A DNA stretch of 8,191 bases from Alphaproteobacteria bacterium. GTDB taxonomy: Bacteria > Pseudomonadota > Alphaproteobacteria > Acetobacterales > Acetobacteraceae. Below are positions 1-6,500 of this stretch, one piece after another. Made by a program: the position numbers and the translations under genes. The stretch covers positions 1-8,191 of the forward strand of contig JAAFHD010000153.1 of assembly GCA_013298245.1 (NCBI GenBank), written 5' to 3'. The notes beneath the pieces were generated by a model that did no database searches, had not been told where the DNA came from, and saw nothing but the letters and a program-made list of their open reading frames with translations. Each line of letters starts with the position of its first letter. The stretch's first letter is position 1.

Positions 1-580
1 TCTGGTGATCGGCACGCAGATCGTCGCCAAGGGTTGGCATTTTCCGGGGCTGACGCTGGTGGGCGTGGTGGATGCGGATATCGGGCTGTCGGGCGGCGAT
101 CTGCGCGCCGCCGAACGCACGGTACAACTATTGCACCAGGTGGCGGGGCGCGCGGGGCGGGCGGAGGCGCCGGGGCGGGTGTTGTTGCAGACATTCTCGC
201 CGGAGCATCCGGTGATGCAGGCGTTGGCGGCGAACGACATTGATGGGTTTGTGGCGGCCGAAAAGGGGGCGCGGCAGCCGGGGCATTGGCCGCCCTATGG
301 CCGCCTGGCGGCGCTGATTGTCAGCAGCGAGGACGCGTTGGCGGCGGCGCGGGCGGCGCGGGATTTGGGGCTGCGCGCGCCGGAATTGCCGGGCGTGCAG
401 GTGCTGGGGCCGGCGCCGGCGCCGATGGCGATGCTGCGCGGGCGGCACCGGCACCGGCTGTTGTTGAAGGCGGAGCGCGGCGTGGCCGTGCAGCCGATCA
501 TTCGCGACTGGTTGGAACGGGCGGATGTGCCGAACCATGTGCGCGTGCAGGTGGATGTGGACCCGGTGAGTTTTCTGTGA
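1..580 (+). CDS. priA: Primosomal protein N' (replication restart helicase PriA), C-terminal part
   Basis: This is the 3' end of a gene that begins left of the window; the reading frame is open from base 2. PriA is a 3'-5' superfamily 2 DNA helicase that recognises stalled forks and starts primosome assembly for replication restart. The visible part starts in helicase motif V ([20 protein letters not shown], then DADIGL). Motif VI follows (QVAGRAGR, then PGRVLLQT and PEHPVMQAL). Next comes the C-terminal domain with [13 protein letters not shown], and the protein ends in DVDPVSFL, a normal PriA terminus. The zinc-binding region and Walker A motif are outside the window. The frame is intact up to TGA. 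The last 83 bp are overlapped antisense by the convergent membrane-protein gene. The motif order leaves little room for another RecG/UvrD-type helicase. Confidence 0.95.
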   Translation, partial: LVIGTQIVAKGWHFPGLTLVGVVDADIGLSGGDLRAAERTVQLLHQVAGRAGRAEAPGRVLLQTFSPEHPVMQALAANDIDGFVAAEKGARQPGHWPPYGRLAALIVSSEDALAAARAARDLGLRAPELPGVQVLGPAPAPMAMLRGRHRHRLLLKAERGVAVQPIIRDWLERADVPNHVRVQVDVDPVSFL

Positions 581-2204
581 ACCAGCCGGGGGCCAGGACC
601 CAGACCAGGTTGAATTCGGCCAGCAGGTCGCGGCGCCGGTCGTGGCTGGCGCGGGCGAGGGAGATGGCGCCCTCGTCGCCCAGCACATAGAGGGTGCGGG
701 GTTCCCAATCACCGGTGGAGAGGCGGCGCGCCATATCGCTGTTGACCGCGGCCACGCGGGCGGGGTCGATGCGGGCGAGGTAGACGGCGTCGGTTTCGAG
801 GCCGCGGGTGGCGGCCAGCACCGCGACTTCCTCCCACCAGGCGGCCTGCATGCCGGTGGGGACCAGGCGGATACGGTCGTAGCGGGTGGTGGCTTCCAGC
901 CAGAAGGGGTCGTGCAGGCGCAGTGGCACGACGGCCTGCGCGGGTGGTGTGAAATAGCGCGCGAGCCGGGCGAAGCCTGGTTGCAGGTCGGCGAATTGGA
1001 TGGCGAGCAGGACGGCCAGGGCGGTGCCGGCGCGGGGGGCGCCGATGCGGCGGATCAGGGCGAGGGTGGCGCCCAGCAACGCGGCGTAGAGGGCGGGCCA
1101 GAAGAAGCGTTCGGAGGCGCGGAGTGCGTCGGCCAGGGCGTCGATGCGGGTGGGGAGAGAGAAAAGTTCAAAGACGTGGCCGGCGATGGAGACGCGGTGC
1201 GTCACGGCCAGTGCCCACATGCCGAGGCAGGCCAGAATGAGTGGCCAATGCGCGCGGAAGGTGGCGCGGGCGCGGGGCCAAGCGGCCCAGAGGCCGAGCG
1301 CGATGAGGAGAAGGCCGCCAAGGCCGGGGGTGGAATGGCCGATTTCCAGGTGGTCGGGTTCGGGGATGGGGGGGAGGAAGTGGCTCCAGACGCCGGCGGA
1401 CAATGGCGCCAGCAGGTCCAGCTGCATGTGGCCGTAGCCGCCCCAGGTGCCGCCGAAACCGCCGCGCAAAGCGAAGAAACCGGCGAGGTAGAGGCCGAAG
1501 ATGCCAAGGCCGGGGACGAGTGGGAATTCGGCGGCCAGGTAGCGGGCGCGGCGCGTGGGGTCGGCGGTGCGGGCCAGCAAGTCGGCGGCCCAGAGGCCGG
1601 CGACCATGGGCAGAAGGTAGGAATGGATCAGTGCCGCCGCCAGCAGCAGCGCGCCCCAGGCGGCGCTGCGGCGCCAGCCATCGGCGCGCGTCAGGCACAG
1701 CCAGAGCGCGATGAGAATCAGAAACTGGCCGCCGAGTGCCAGGTGGCCGCCCATGCGGTTCAGCAGCACCGGCTGCATCACCAGCAGCACGGCGCCCAGG
1801 ATGCGCGGCAACGCGGCCGGTGTGGCCAGGCCGATGATGCGCCAGGCCATCCAGGCTTGCAGCGCGCCGCAGGCGGCGAGCCACATGCCCCAGTACTGGT
1901 CCACCCGCCACAGCGGGTCCAGCGCCTTGAAGGCGAAGGCCAGCAGCGGGATAGAGTCCGCGTAGAAGATGGAGGACGAGACCTCGATCCCCCAGCGCGG
2001 GTTCAGGCCGGGCGGCCAGGACCAGGGCGACGCCTTGAAGAAGGTGAAGCCCAGCCAGTACTGCACCGGGTCCGGGCCGATCTGGCCCGATAGCATCCAG
2101 CCCGTGTTCCAGGGCGGCAGGATGTGCGGGCCGAAGACCCACAGCACCAGCGCGGCACCGGCCAAGGCGGCGGTAGTGCCTGATATCCATGGACGAAGAC
2201 GCAT
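498..2204 (-). CDS. Polytopic inner-membrane protein, DUF6311-like
   Basis: A protein of about 568 aa, predicted in the inner membrane. A short basic N-terminus (MRLRPW) precedes a first membrane segment at about residues 10-29. Further hydrophobic segments, roughly ten in all, run to about residue 410. A soluble C-terminal part of about 150 aa follows. A motif near residues 66-86 ([20 protein letters not shown]) and a later [10 protein letters not shown] recall the DUF6311 family, whose layout resembles GT-C type glycosyltransferases; the function is unknown. The ATG at 2204 is chosen. A TTG at 2219 would add five residues, and neither has a clear Shine-Dalgarno. The flagellin gene lies about 55 bp upstream on the same strand, so co-transcription is likely. 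The C-terminus is odd: after VWVLAPGWF the frame reads on for about 25 residues antisense through the end of priA, giving a Pro/His-rich tail. Confidence 0.8.
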   Translation of the reverse strand: MRLRPWISGTTAALAGAALVLWVFGPHILPPWNTGWMLSGQIGPDPVQYWLGFTFFKASPWSWPPGLNPRWGIEVSSSIFYADSIPLLAFAFKALDPLWRVDQYWGMWLAACGALQAWMAWRIIGLATPAALPRILGAVLLVMQPVLLNRMGGHLALGGQFLILIALWLCLTRADGWRRSAAWGALLLAAALIHSYLLPMVAGLWAADLLARTADPTRRARYLAAEFPLVPGLGIFGLYLAGFFALRGGFGGTWGGYGHMQLDLLAPLSAGVWSHFLPPIPEPDHLEIGHSTPGLGGLLLIALGLWAAWPRARATFRAHWPLILACLGMWALAVTHRVSIAGHVFELFSLPTRIDALADALRASERFFWPALYAALLGATLALIRRIGAPRAGTALAVLLAIQFADLQPGFARLARYFTPPAQAVVPLRLHDPFWLEATTRYDRIRLVPTGMQAAWWEEVAVLAATRGLETDAVYLARIDPARVAAVNSDMARRLSTGDWEPRTLYVLGDEGAISLARASHDRRRDLLAEFNLVWVLAPGWFTENSPGPHPPARAHGSAHPPVPTSRE

Positions 2205-2207
2205 GCG

Positions 2208-2233
2208 CCGCCAGTGCAAGCAAAACCTGGCGG
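2208..2233 (-). other. Stem-loop between flagellin and membrane-protein genes
   Basis: Perfect 7-bp arms CCGCCAG (2208-2214) and CTGGCGG (2227-2233) enclose a 12-base loop. The site lies 26 bp past the flagellin stop and just upstream of the ATG of the next gene. The alternative TTG start of that gene falls in the loop. There is no T-run, so it is not a classical intrinsic terminator. It could protect the flagellin mRNA 3' end or reduce translation of the downstream gene; this is inference. Confidence 0.3.
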
Positions 2234-2259
2234 AAGCAAGGCGGCGGGACGATCGCGCG

Positions 2260-3096
2260 CTAGCCGTTGAACAGGCTGAGCAGCATCTGCGGCGACTGGT
2301 TCGCGATACCCAGCGCCTGGCTGCCCAGCTGCTGGCGAATCTGCAACGCCTGCAGGCGCGCGGATTCCTTCGCGAGGTCAGCGTCGATCAGTGCGCCCAT
2401 GCCGGCTTCCTGCGCATCCAGGATCTTCTTGTTGTAGTTGATCTGGCTGTCGATGAAGCGCGAGTAGCTGCCGAAATTGTTCAGCTGCGTGAGCGTGTTG
2501 GTGATGGCCTTGGACAGCCCGCCGGTGGTCGTCATGGCGGCAGCCGCGTCACCCTGGGTGTACGCGTTGGCGGCGGAAATGGCGTTGAAGATGTTCGCCA
2601 TCGCGCTGTAGCCGGAGAAAGTATAGAAGCCGTTCTGGCCGTTGCTGACCACCTTCACACCCAGCGCCGCCGGGTCATTCAGGACGTTCAGGCCGTTGTA
2701 GTCGGCGTCCGTGATGAAGGCCTTGATGTTGTTGGTCAGTTCCTTGACCTGGGTCTGGTACTGGGTGCGCTGTTCGGCGTTGATGGCGCCATCGGCCAGC
2801 TTCACCGTCAGTTCCTTCAGCTTGACCAGCGAGGTCGAGACATTCTGCAGGCTGGCCTGGCTGACCTCCAGCAGGCCCTTCACGCCGCCCAATTGTTGGT
2901 TGGCAGAAGTGGTGGCCGCCATGTCGCCGCGGATGCGCTCGGCCACCGCGAAGGCGGCGCCGTCATCCTTGGCGTCGGCGACGCGCAGGCCGGTCGAGAC
3001 GCGCTTCTGCACGGTCGACAATTCTTCGGTCGTGCGGTTCAGCGATTGCAGCGCGACCATCGCGCCGAGGTTGGTGTTGATCGAGTTCATAGACAT
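2260..3096 (-). CDS. Flagellin, short alphaproteobacterial type
   Basis: A 278-aa flagellin, the subunit of the flagellar filament, exported through the flagellar type III system. The N-terminal domain (residues 4-140: SINTNLGAMVALQSLN, then TGLRVADAKDDGAAFAVAE) and the C-terminal domain (about 193-278, ending ANQSPQMLLSLFNG) form the conserved D0/D1 coiled coil. The central part is only about 50 residues, so D2/D3 are nearly absent, which accounts for the short length. I see no cysteine or tryptophan, as expected for flagellins. The D1 segment reads LVKLKELTVKLADG where enteric flagellins have QRVRELAVQ; loss of that stretch is known in alphaproteobacterial flagellins that escape TLR5. The ATG at 3096 is chosen because AGGGAG lies 6 bp upstream and homologues begin here; a longer open frame upstream has no support. 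No sigma-54 or sigma-28 promoter was recognised. fliC/fljK-type paralogue assignment is not possible. Confidence 0.96.
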   Translation of the reverse strand: MSMNSINTNLGAMVALQSLNRTTEELSTVQKRVSTGLRVADAKDDGAAFAVAERIRGDMAATTSANQQLGGVKGLLEVSQASLQNVSTSLVKLKELTVKLADGAINAEQRTQYQTQVKELTNNIKAFITDADYNGLNVLNDPAALGVKVVSNGQNGFYTFSGYSAMANIFNAISAANAYTQGDAAAAMTTTGGLSKAITNTLTQLNNFGSYSRFIDSQINYNKKILDAQEAGMGALIDADLAKESARLQALQIRQQLGSQALGIANQSPQMLLSLFNG

Positions 3097-3102
3097 GGGC
3101 TT

Positions 3103-3108
3103 CTCCCT
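3103..3108 (-). promoter_or_regulatory. Ribosome binding site of flagellin gene
   Basis: On the minus strand AGGGAG precedes the ATG at 3096 by 6 bases. This fixes the start within an open frame that continues much further upstream. Confidence 0.75.
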
Positions 3109-3157
3109 TCGCGGAAGAGGCCCAGGGCCGCCACCGCCATGCATGCTGCGTGATGCG

Positions 3158-3188
3158 GGCACCTTGTGCCGGTTCGGGTTACCCGACC
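3158..3188. promoter_or_regulatory. Two adjacent palindromes in the flagellin/MaoC divergent region
   Basis: GGCAC-CTT-GTGCC (3158-3170) is followed three bases later by TCGGGT-T-ACCCGA (3174-3186). The second can be extended by a GG/CC pair (3171-3172 with 3187-3188) past one bulged base. Both lie between two divergent genes, about 62-92 bp upstream of the flagellin ATG. They could be regulator binding sites or leader-RNA hairpins in either direction. No specific factor is recognised. Confidence 0.35.
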
Positions 3189-3191
3189 GTG

Positions 3192-3211
3192 AATCGCAGG
3201 CGATTTTTTTT
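3192..3211 (+). terminator. Terminator-like hairpin with T8 upstream of the MaoC gene
   Basis: On the plus strand the arms AATCGC (3192-3197) and GCGATT (3200-3205) are followed by an uninterrupted run of eight T (3204-3211). This is the form of an intrinsic terminator reading rightward. With only two bases between the arms, the real hairpin is probably a 5-bp stem with a 4-base loop. No plus-strand gene ends here. It may stop antisense transcription coming through the flagellin gene, or act as an attenuator in the leader of the MaoC gene 57 bp downstream. Confidence 0.45.
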
Positions 3212-3257
3212 CGCCCCATGGACGAAGCACCCGCCGCGCGGCAGCCTGCGCGCAAAC

Positions 3258-3262
3258 AGGAG
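3258..3262 (+). promoter_or_regulatory. Ribosome binding site of MaoC-like gene
   Basis: AGGAG lies 6 bases before the ATG at 3269. It decides the start against an in-frame ATG at 3218, which would add 17 residues but has no Shine-Dalgarno and abuts the T-run. Confidence 0.75.
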
Positions 3263-3268
3263 ACGCCC

Positions 3269-3724
3269 ATGATCGAGATCGAAAACCCCTCCGCCATGGC
3301 CGAATGGATCGGCAAAAAGCTTGGCACGAGTGACTGGATCACCATCGACCAGCCGACCATCAACCTGTTCGCCGAAGCCACCGGCGACCATCAATGGATC
3401 CACATCGACGTGGAACGCGCGGCGCGCGAAATGCCCGGCGGCAAGACCATCGCGCATGGCTTCCTGACGCTGTCGCTGCTGCCGCGGATGACGCCCACCA
3501 TCTATCGCGTGAAAAACCGCAGCCGGTCGATCAACTATGGCAGCAACAAGGTGCGCTTCACCAACCCTGTGCCGGCGGGTGGGCGCGTGCGCCTGCACCT
3601 GACGCTGAAGGGTGTGGAACCCATCAAGGGCGGCGTGCGCTGCACCTTCGAGAACGAGATGGAACTGGAAGGCAGCGACCGCCCCTGCCTGGTCGCGGAA
3701 ACCATGTCGCTGACCTACGACTGA
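3269..3724 (+). CDS. MaoC/NodN-family dehydratase (hot-dog fold enoyl-CoA hydratase-like)
   Basis: A 151-aa single hot-dog domain protein, probably cytoplasmic, of the MaoC-like family that includes (R)-specific enoyl-CoA hydratases and NodN. Such enzymes add water to trans-2-enoyl-CoA, giving (R)-3-hydroxyacyl-CoA. The hydratase motif is clear: FAEATGDHQWIHID at residues 34-47, with the family's catalytic pair as Asp40 and His45. It is followed by GGKTIAHGFLTLS at 57-69, including the conserved His63-Gly64. INYGSNKVRFTNPVPAGG is the usual second half. Length and ends fit a complete protein. The gene is divergent from flagellin and appears monocistronic, with the tRNA following. The substrate cannot be told from sequence; a detoxification, PHA-related or NodN-like role are all possible. 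Confidence 0.92.
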   Translation: MIEIENPSAMAEWIGKKLGTSDWITIDQPTINLFAEATGDHQWIHIDVERAAREMPGGKTIAHGFLTLSLLPRMTPTIYRVKNRSRSINYGSNKVRFTNPVPAGGRVRLHLTLKGVEPIKGGVRCTFENEMELEGSDRPCLVAETMSLTYD

Positions 3725-3769
3725 GCGCGGCTTGATGCGGCCCAGCGCCGCCGCTAAGGAGGGCGCGAA

Positions 3770-3860
3770 GGACAGGTGGCCGAGCGGTCGAAGGCGCGCG
3801 CCTGGAAAGTGCGTATACGTCAAAAGCGTATCGTGGGTTCGAATCCCACCCTGTCCGCCA
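3770..3860 (+). tRNA. tRNA-Ser (anticodon GGA)
   Basis: A complete 91-base class II tRNA reading UCC/UCU serine codons. The acceptor stem is GGACAGG (3770-3776) with CCTGTCC (3850-3856). The anticodon stem is CGCGC (3797-3801) with GTGCG (3809-3813), including one G-U pair. The loop is CTGGAAA with anticodon GGA at 3804-3806. A long variable arm has ATACG/CGTAT pairing (3815-3819 with 3827-3831). The T arm is GTGGG-TTCGAAT-CCCAC (3833-3849). The discriminator is G3857 and CCA is encoded (3858-3860). The gene is intact and sits at the border between ordinary chromosome and the recombinase-bearing region, where integrated elements often insert. Confidence 0.98.
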
Positions 3861-4164
3861 CCGTCAAGCCATTGTTCTGATTGGATAATTTGGAATTTCG
3901 GTAGCCGCACATGCATGGCGGGAAACAGCCATTGCTGCGAGAGCGATTTCGCCAGTCGTCGTCTCTGAGACGGTGATGCTGCGTGGATTCGGCGATGCAG
4001 AGGGCAGTAGTCTCTGCGGCCGGGTTCGGCACTACGGAATTGGCGGTGTGTGGTGCCCGCGTGCGTGCCGCGTTTCGGATGCTCTGGTTGGCCGATCGCG
4101 AGCGCGGTCGCAAATGTGCGGCATCCGCTGAGGTCGTTGTCTTTGGTGGCCGCCCGGCCGTCAC
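3861..4164. other. Gene-free stretch between tRNA-Ser and recombinase
   Basis: In these 304 bp I see no convincing gene; open frames on both strands have no recognisable protein pattern. The first 45 bp are markedly more AT-rich than the surroundings, with GATAAT at 3884-3889. The stretch holds two palindromes, CGTCTC-T-GAGACG at 3960-3972 and an 8-bp one at 4093-4110. If the element inserted at the tRNA end, one attachment half-site should lie here, but I could not find its partner. Confidence 0.5.
4093..4110 (-). other. Hairpin downstream of the recombinase gene
   Basis: CGATCGCG (4093-4100) pairs with CGCGGTCG (4103-4110), eight pairs with one G-T and two bases between. It lies 54 bp past the recombinase stop in the direction of its transcription. 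It has no T-run, so it is at best a weak or Rho-assisted end of the operon. Confidence 0.25.
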
Positions 4165-5991
4165 TCAGCCAAAGCCGAGCCTGCGTTCCTGCTCGCGCCA
4201 GTCCATCGGCAGCCGCGTGTCCTGCATCAGCTTGTTGGCTGTCAGCCCGACGGGCTGCCTGCCCTCCAGTATCGCTGTGACGATGCGCGGCGACAGGTAA
4301 ACCAAGCGCATCATTCGCGTGGCCCAAGATGTGCTGATGCCCTTGGATGCCGCGAACTCATCAAGCGTCGCTGCATTGGGCTGCACCATCCGGTTCGCCA
4401 TCGCGTGCGCATTGGCGATGACGCGCATCAAGTTCGGATCGACGCGCGTGGCCTGCTCGGCCCCATCGACGATCAGCGCCATCTCCAGGCCCGCGCGTCG
4501 CAGCTGCGCTGGAACCGAAATGACGACGGTGGCCGATGGTGATGCGCTTTCGTTGGTGTGGTGATGACCAGGCGCCATGGCGGCATTGTTGTTGGCGTTC
4601 TTCGGTGGGCGCCCGATGCGTGGCCGGCCAGTGATCATCGGATCGCGTGACGCGGATGCCGCGAGGTTGCCCTGCGCTGCATCGGCCAACAGTCCCGACA
4701 GCTGCGATGCCGCCAGGTGCAGGTCGACCCGCGTCGGATGCACTTCCACCCTCGCCAGGAGCCGCCACAGAACGGCACGGATGCTGGCCGGCGAGAGTTC
4801 CTTCCATCGCTCGGTCAGTTGCTTCGCCTGGACCAGCGCCTGCTGCGATGTGCGGGCATCGGTCGCCATCGCCGTCAGCACGTTGCGCGGCGTGCCAAGC
4901 CAGCGCTTGATGCGATCAATCACCAGTGCCTCGATCTCACCCGCCGGAATGCGCTGCGCAACTCTCGCTGGGCTCGGCCTGCCGCGTTTGCCCTTCAGCA
5001 GCGCCTGGCTGACATAGTAGCGATATCGCTTGCCCGCGTTGTTGGCATGGGTCGGCACCAGCCGCTGCCCATCCGCATCGTAGAGCAGCCCCGCCAGCAG
5101 GCTCAGCGCAGCCGCATCCTGGCGTATAACCCGCTCCACCCGATTGGCGCTCAGCCGGGCCTGGACGGCATCCCACAGCGCCTCGTCAATGATCGCAATA
5201 TGCTGGCCGGGGTGCACCTGCCCCCGATGCGCCACCTCCCCGCGATACAGCCGGTTCTGCAACAGGGTGTAGAGCGCACCCCGCGCCAGCACCTTGCCAC
5301 CCTGCATCCGCGCATCCGCCATCCATGGTCGCGCCTTGCTGTAGATGCCATCAGCGGCCAGTTCTTGCGCCAGATTATCCACTGAGCCCAAGGCCAGGTA
5401 GCGCGCAAAGATGTGCCGCACCGTGGCGGCCTCTGCCTCGTTGATCTCCAGCCTGCGATCGCGCACGTCATACCCAAGTGGCACCACGCCCCCCATCCAC
5501 ATGCCCTTACGCTTGGAGGCCGCGATCTTGTCGCGAATGCGCTCACCGGTGACCTCTCGCTCGAACTGCGCAAAGGACAGCAGCATGTTCAACGTCAACC
5601 GCCCCATGCTGGTGGTGGTGTTGAACTGCTGCGTGACGGAGACAAAGCTGGCACCATGCGCATCGAACACTTCGACGATCTTGGCGAAATCGTTGAGCGA
5701 GCGGGTGAGGCGATCGACCTTGTAGACGACGACGAGATCGACGCGCCCGGCGCGGATATCGGCCAGCAGGCGCTGCATGGCGGGGCGCTCGAGGGTGCCG
5801 CCGGAGAGGCCGCCATCATCATAGGCGGTGGGCAGGGCCTGCCATCCCTCATGGCGCTGGCTGGCGATATAGGCCTCGCAGGCCTCGCAGGCCTCGCGTT
5901 GCGCATCGAGCGAGTTGAACGCCTGGTCCAGCCCTTCCTCGGATGATTTGCGGGTGTAGATGGCGCAGCGGCGGCGGGTGGGGTGCGTCAT
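4165..5991 (-). CDS. Large serine recombinase (resolvase/invertase type)
   Basis: A 608-aa site-specific recombinase, expected to cut DNA through a phosphoserine link and integrate, excise or invert DNA. The N-terminal catalytic domain has Y12-T-R14-K-S16, with Ser16 as nucleophile. VYKVDRLTRS follows at 89-98, and the helix with FAQFEREVTGERIRDK near 140-155. GVVPLGYDV and the following region form the recombinase DNA-binding domain. The zinc-ribbon position (LLAGLLYDADGQ, then RYRYYVSQALL) has no cysteines. A long C-terminal extension carries GRPRIGRPPK (about 455-464) and a helix-turn-helix-like end (TLDEFAASKGISTSWATRMM). The ATG at 5991 is chosen because it overlaps the DUF2924 stop as ATGA and the family starts just before the catalytic motif; an upstream in-frame start would add 33 residues with no family match. 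Residues 33-40 hold a tandem ACE-ACE duplication. The target site is unknown. Confidence 0.93.
   Translation of the reverse strand: MTHPTRRRCAIYTRKSSEEGLDQAFNSLDAQREACEACEAYIASQRHEGWQALPTAYDDGGLSGGTLERPAMQRLLADIRAGRVDLVVVYKVDRLTRSLNDFAKIVEVFDAHGASFVSVTQQFNTTTSMGRLTLNMLLSFAQFEREVTGERIRDKIAASKRKGMWMGGVVPLGYDVRDRRLEINEAEAATVRHIFARYLALGSVDNLAQELAADGIYSKARPWMADARMQGGKVLARGALYTLLQNRLYRGEVAHRGQVHPGQHIAIIDEALWDAVQARLSANRVERVIRQDAAALSLLAGLLYDADGQRLVPTHANNAGKRYRYYVSQALLKGKRGRPSPARVAQRIPAGEIEALVIDRIKRWLGTPRNVLTAMATDARTSQQALVQAKQLTERWKELSPASIRAVLWRLLARVEVHPTRVDLHLAASQLSGLLADAAQGNLAASASRDPMITGRPRIGRPPKNANNNAAMAPGHHHTNESASPSATVVISVPAQLRRAGLEMALIVDGAEQATRVDPNLMRVIANAHAMANRMVQPNAATLDEFAASKGISTSWATRMMRLVYLSPRIVTAILEGRQPVGLTANKLMQDTRLPMDWREQERRLGFG
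5872..5898 (+). repeat. Three 9-bp tandem repeats inside the recombinase gene
   Basis: GGCCTCGCA occurs at 5872-5880 and 5881-5889, and GGCCTCGCG at 5890-5898. On the coding strand this gives Glu-Ala-Cys-Glu-Ala-Cys-Glu-Ala, where relatives as I remember them have a single REACEAYI. It looks like an in-frame replication-slippage duplication. Confidence 0.8.
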
Positions 5992-6500
5992 GGCTGTGCG
6001 GCCTGCTGATCCGGTGCAGCGCCAACATGGCTGACACCGGCTTTGGCCCGCGGCTTGCGGTGCTGGCCAAAGAACCGCGGTCCCGACCAAGCCGCACCGG
6101 TGATGTGCTTGGCGATCTCGGTCAGCGACGAAAAACGCTGCCCGCGCATCTCAAAGCCATTGTCGCGCACCAACACGGTGTAGGTATCGCCGTGCCAATC
6201 CCGCACCAGGGTGGCGCCGGGCTTGAGGCGCACCGCTGCGGGCGCGACTGATCCCGATCCGTCCACCATGGTGGCAATGCTGGCCAGCCTGCGCTGCAGG
6301 GCGCTGGGGAGGCCACCATGGGTGGCCTCCTGCTGCTTATAGGCGATGCCGCGGCGCAGCAGGTCGGGGCTGAGACGCGGCGGCGGCGCATGGCCATGCA
6401 GCCGCTGCCAGTGGTGGCGCAGTTCGGCGGTGGTGAGGTTGGGCAGGTCGGCGAGAGCGAGCTTGCCTCGGGCCACCGCCGAGCCGGATCGCCGCTTCAC
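5988..6500 (-). CDS. DUF2924 domain-containing protein
   Basis: A 170-aa protein of unknown function in the DUF2924 family, typically encoded directly upstream of serine recombinases. The N-terminal helical part reads LTTAELRHHWQRLHG (22-36), then RLSPDLLRRGIAYKQQE (42-58) and HGGL. The conserved C-terminal core reads LKPGATLVRDWHGDTYTVLV (92-111), then NGFEMRGQRFSSLTEIAKHI (114-133) and TGAAWSGPRFFG (134-145). A basic, low-complexity tail follows. The start is GTG at 6500, overlapping the stop of the upstream gene by 4 bp (GTGA); no separate Shine-Dalgarno is visible, which points to translational coupling. Its stop overlaps the recombinase ATG in the same way. A role as recombinase accessory or directionality factor is plausible from context only. 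Confidence 0.88.
   Translation of the reverse strand: MKRRSGSAVARGKLALADLPNLTTAELRHHWQRLHGHAPPPRLSPDLLRRGIAYKQQEATHGGLPSALQRRLASIATMVDGSGSVAPAAVRLKPGATLVRDWHGDTYTVLVRDNGFEMRGQRFSSLTEIAKHITGAAWSGPRFFGQHRKPRAKAGVSHVGAAPDQQAAQP
6263..6330. repeat. Two related palindromes inside the DUF2924 gene
   Basis: The first is the perfect 12-bp palindrome CCACCATGGTGG (6263-6274). The second is a 10-bp perfect inverted repeat, GGAGGCCACC (6308-6317) and GGTGGCCTCC (6321-6330), around ATG. The cores CCACCATGGTGGC and CCACCATGGGTGGC are almost identical, and their centres are about 50 bp apart. The second overlaps the family-conserved HGGL codons, so protein constraint may explain part of it. Confidence 0.5.

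Noticed and set aside
642..2093. 483-aa plus-strand open frame
   Set aside because: It is a low-complexity Gly/Ala/Gln-rich frame antisense to the membrane-protein gene, as high GC commonly produces.
1969..3153. 394-aa plus-strand open frame
   Set aside because: It is antisense to the flagellin gene, which is certain from its conserved ends; its composition is Arg/Gln/Val-rich shadow.
3097..3268. Sigma-54 type flagellin promoter (GG-N10-GC)
   Set aside because: I checked the minus strand for the GG/GC spacing and found no acceptable match.
3097..3381. Longer N-terminus for flagellin
   Set aside because: Flagellins start at MSMNSINTN; the ATG at 3096 has a good Shine-Dalgarno and the upstream part crosses the MaoC start region.
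3756..3762. AAGGAGG directly upstream of tRNA-Ser
   Set aside because: It is a perfect Shine-Dalgarno match but only the tRNA follows, with no start codon at a suitable distance; likely chance.
3884..3889. GATAAT as a promoter -10 box
   Set aside because: No suitable -35 about 17 bp upstream and no gene following on the plus strand.
3179..4327. Long minus-strand frames crossing the tRNA-Ser region, with GIRTHD- and VGFEPT-type stretches
   Set aside because: These strings are typical of mis-called frames antisense to tRNA-Ser genes; the tRNA structure is complete and the frames otherwise have no protein pattern.
5992..6090. 33-residue N-terminal extension of the serine recombinase
   Set aside because: It lies in the DUF2924 gene out of frame, has no family similarity, and the ATGA overlap gives a natural start.
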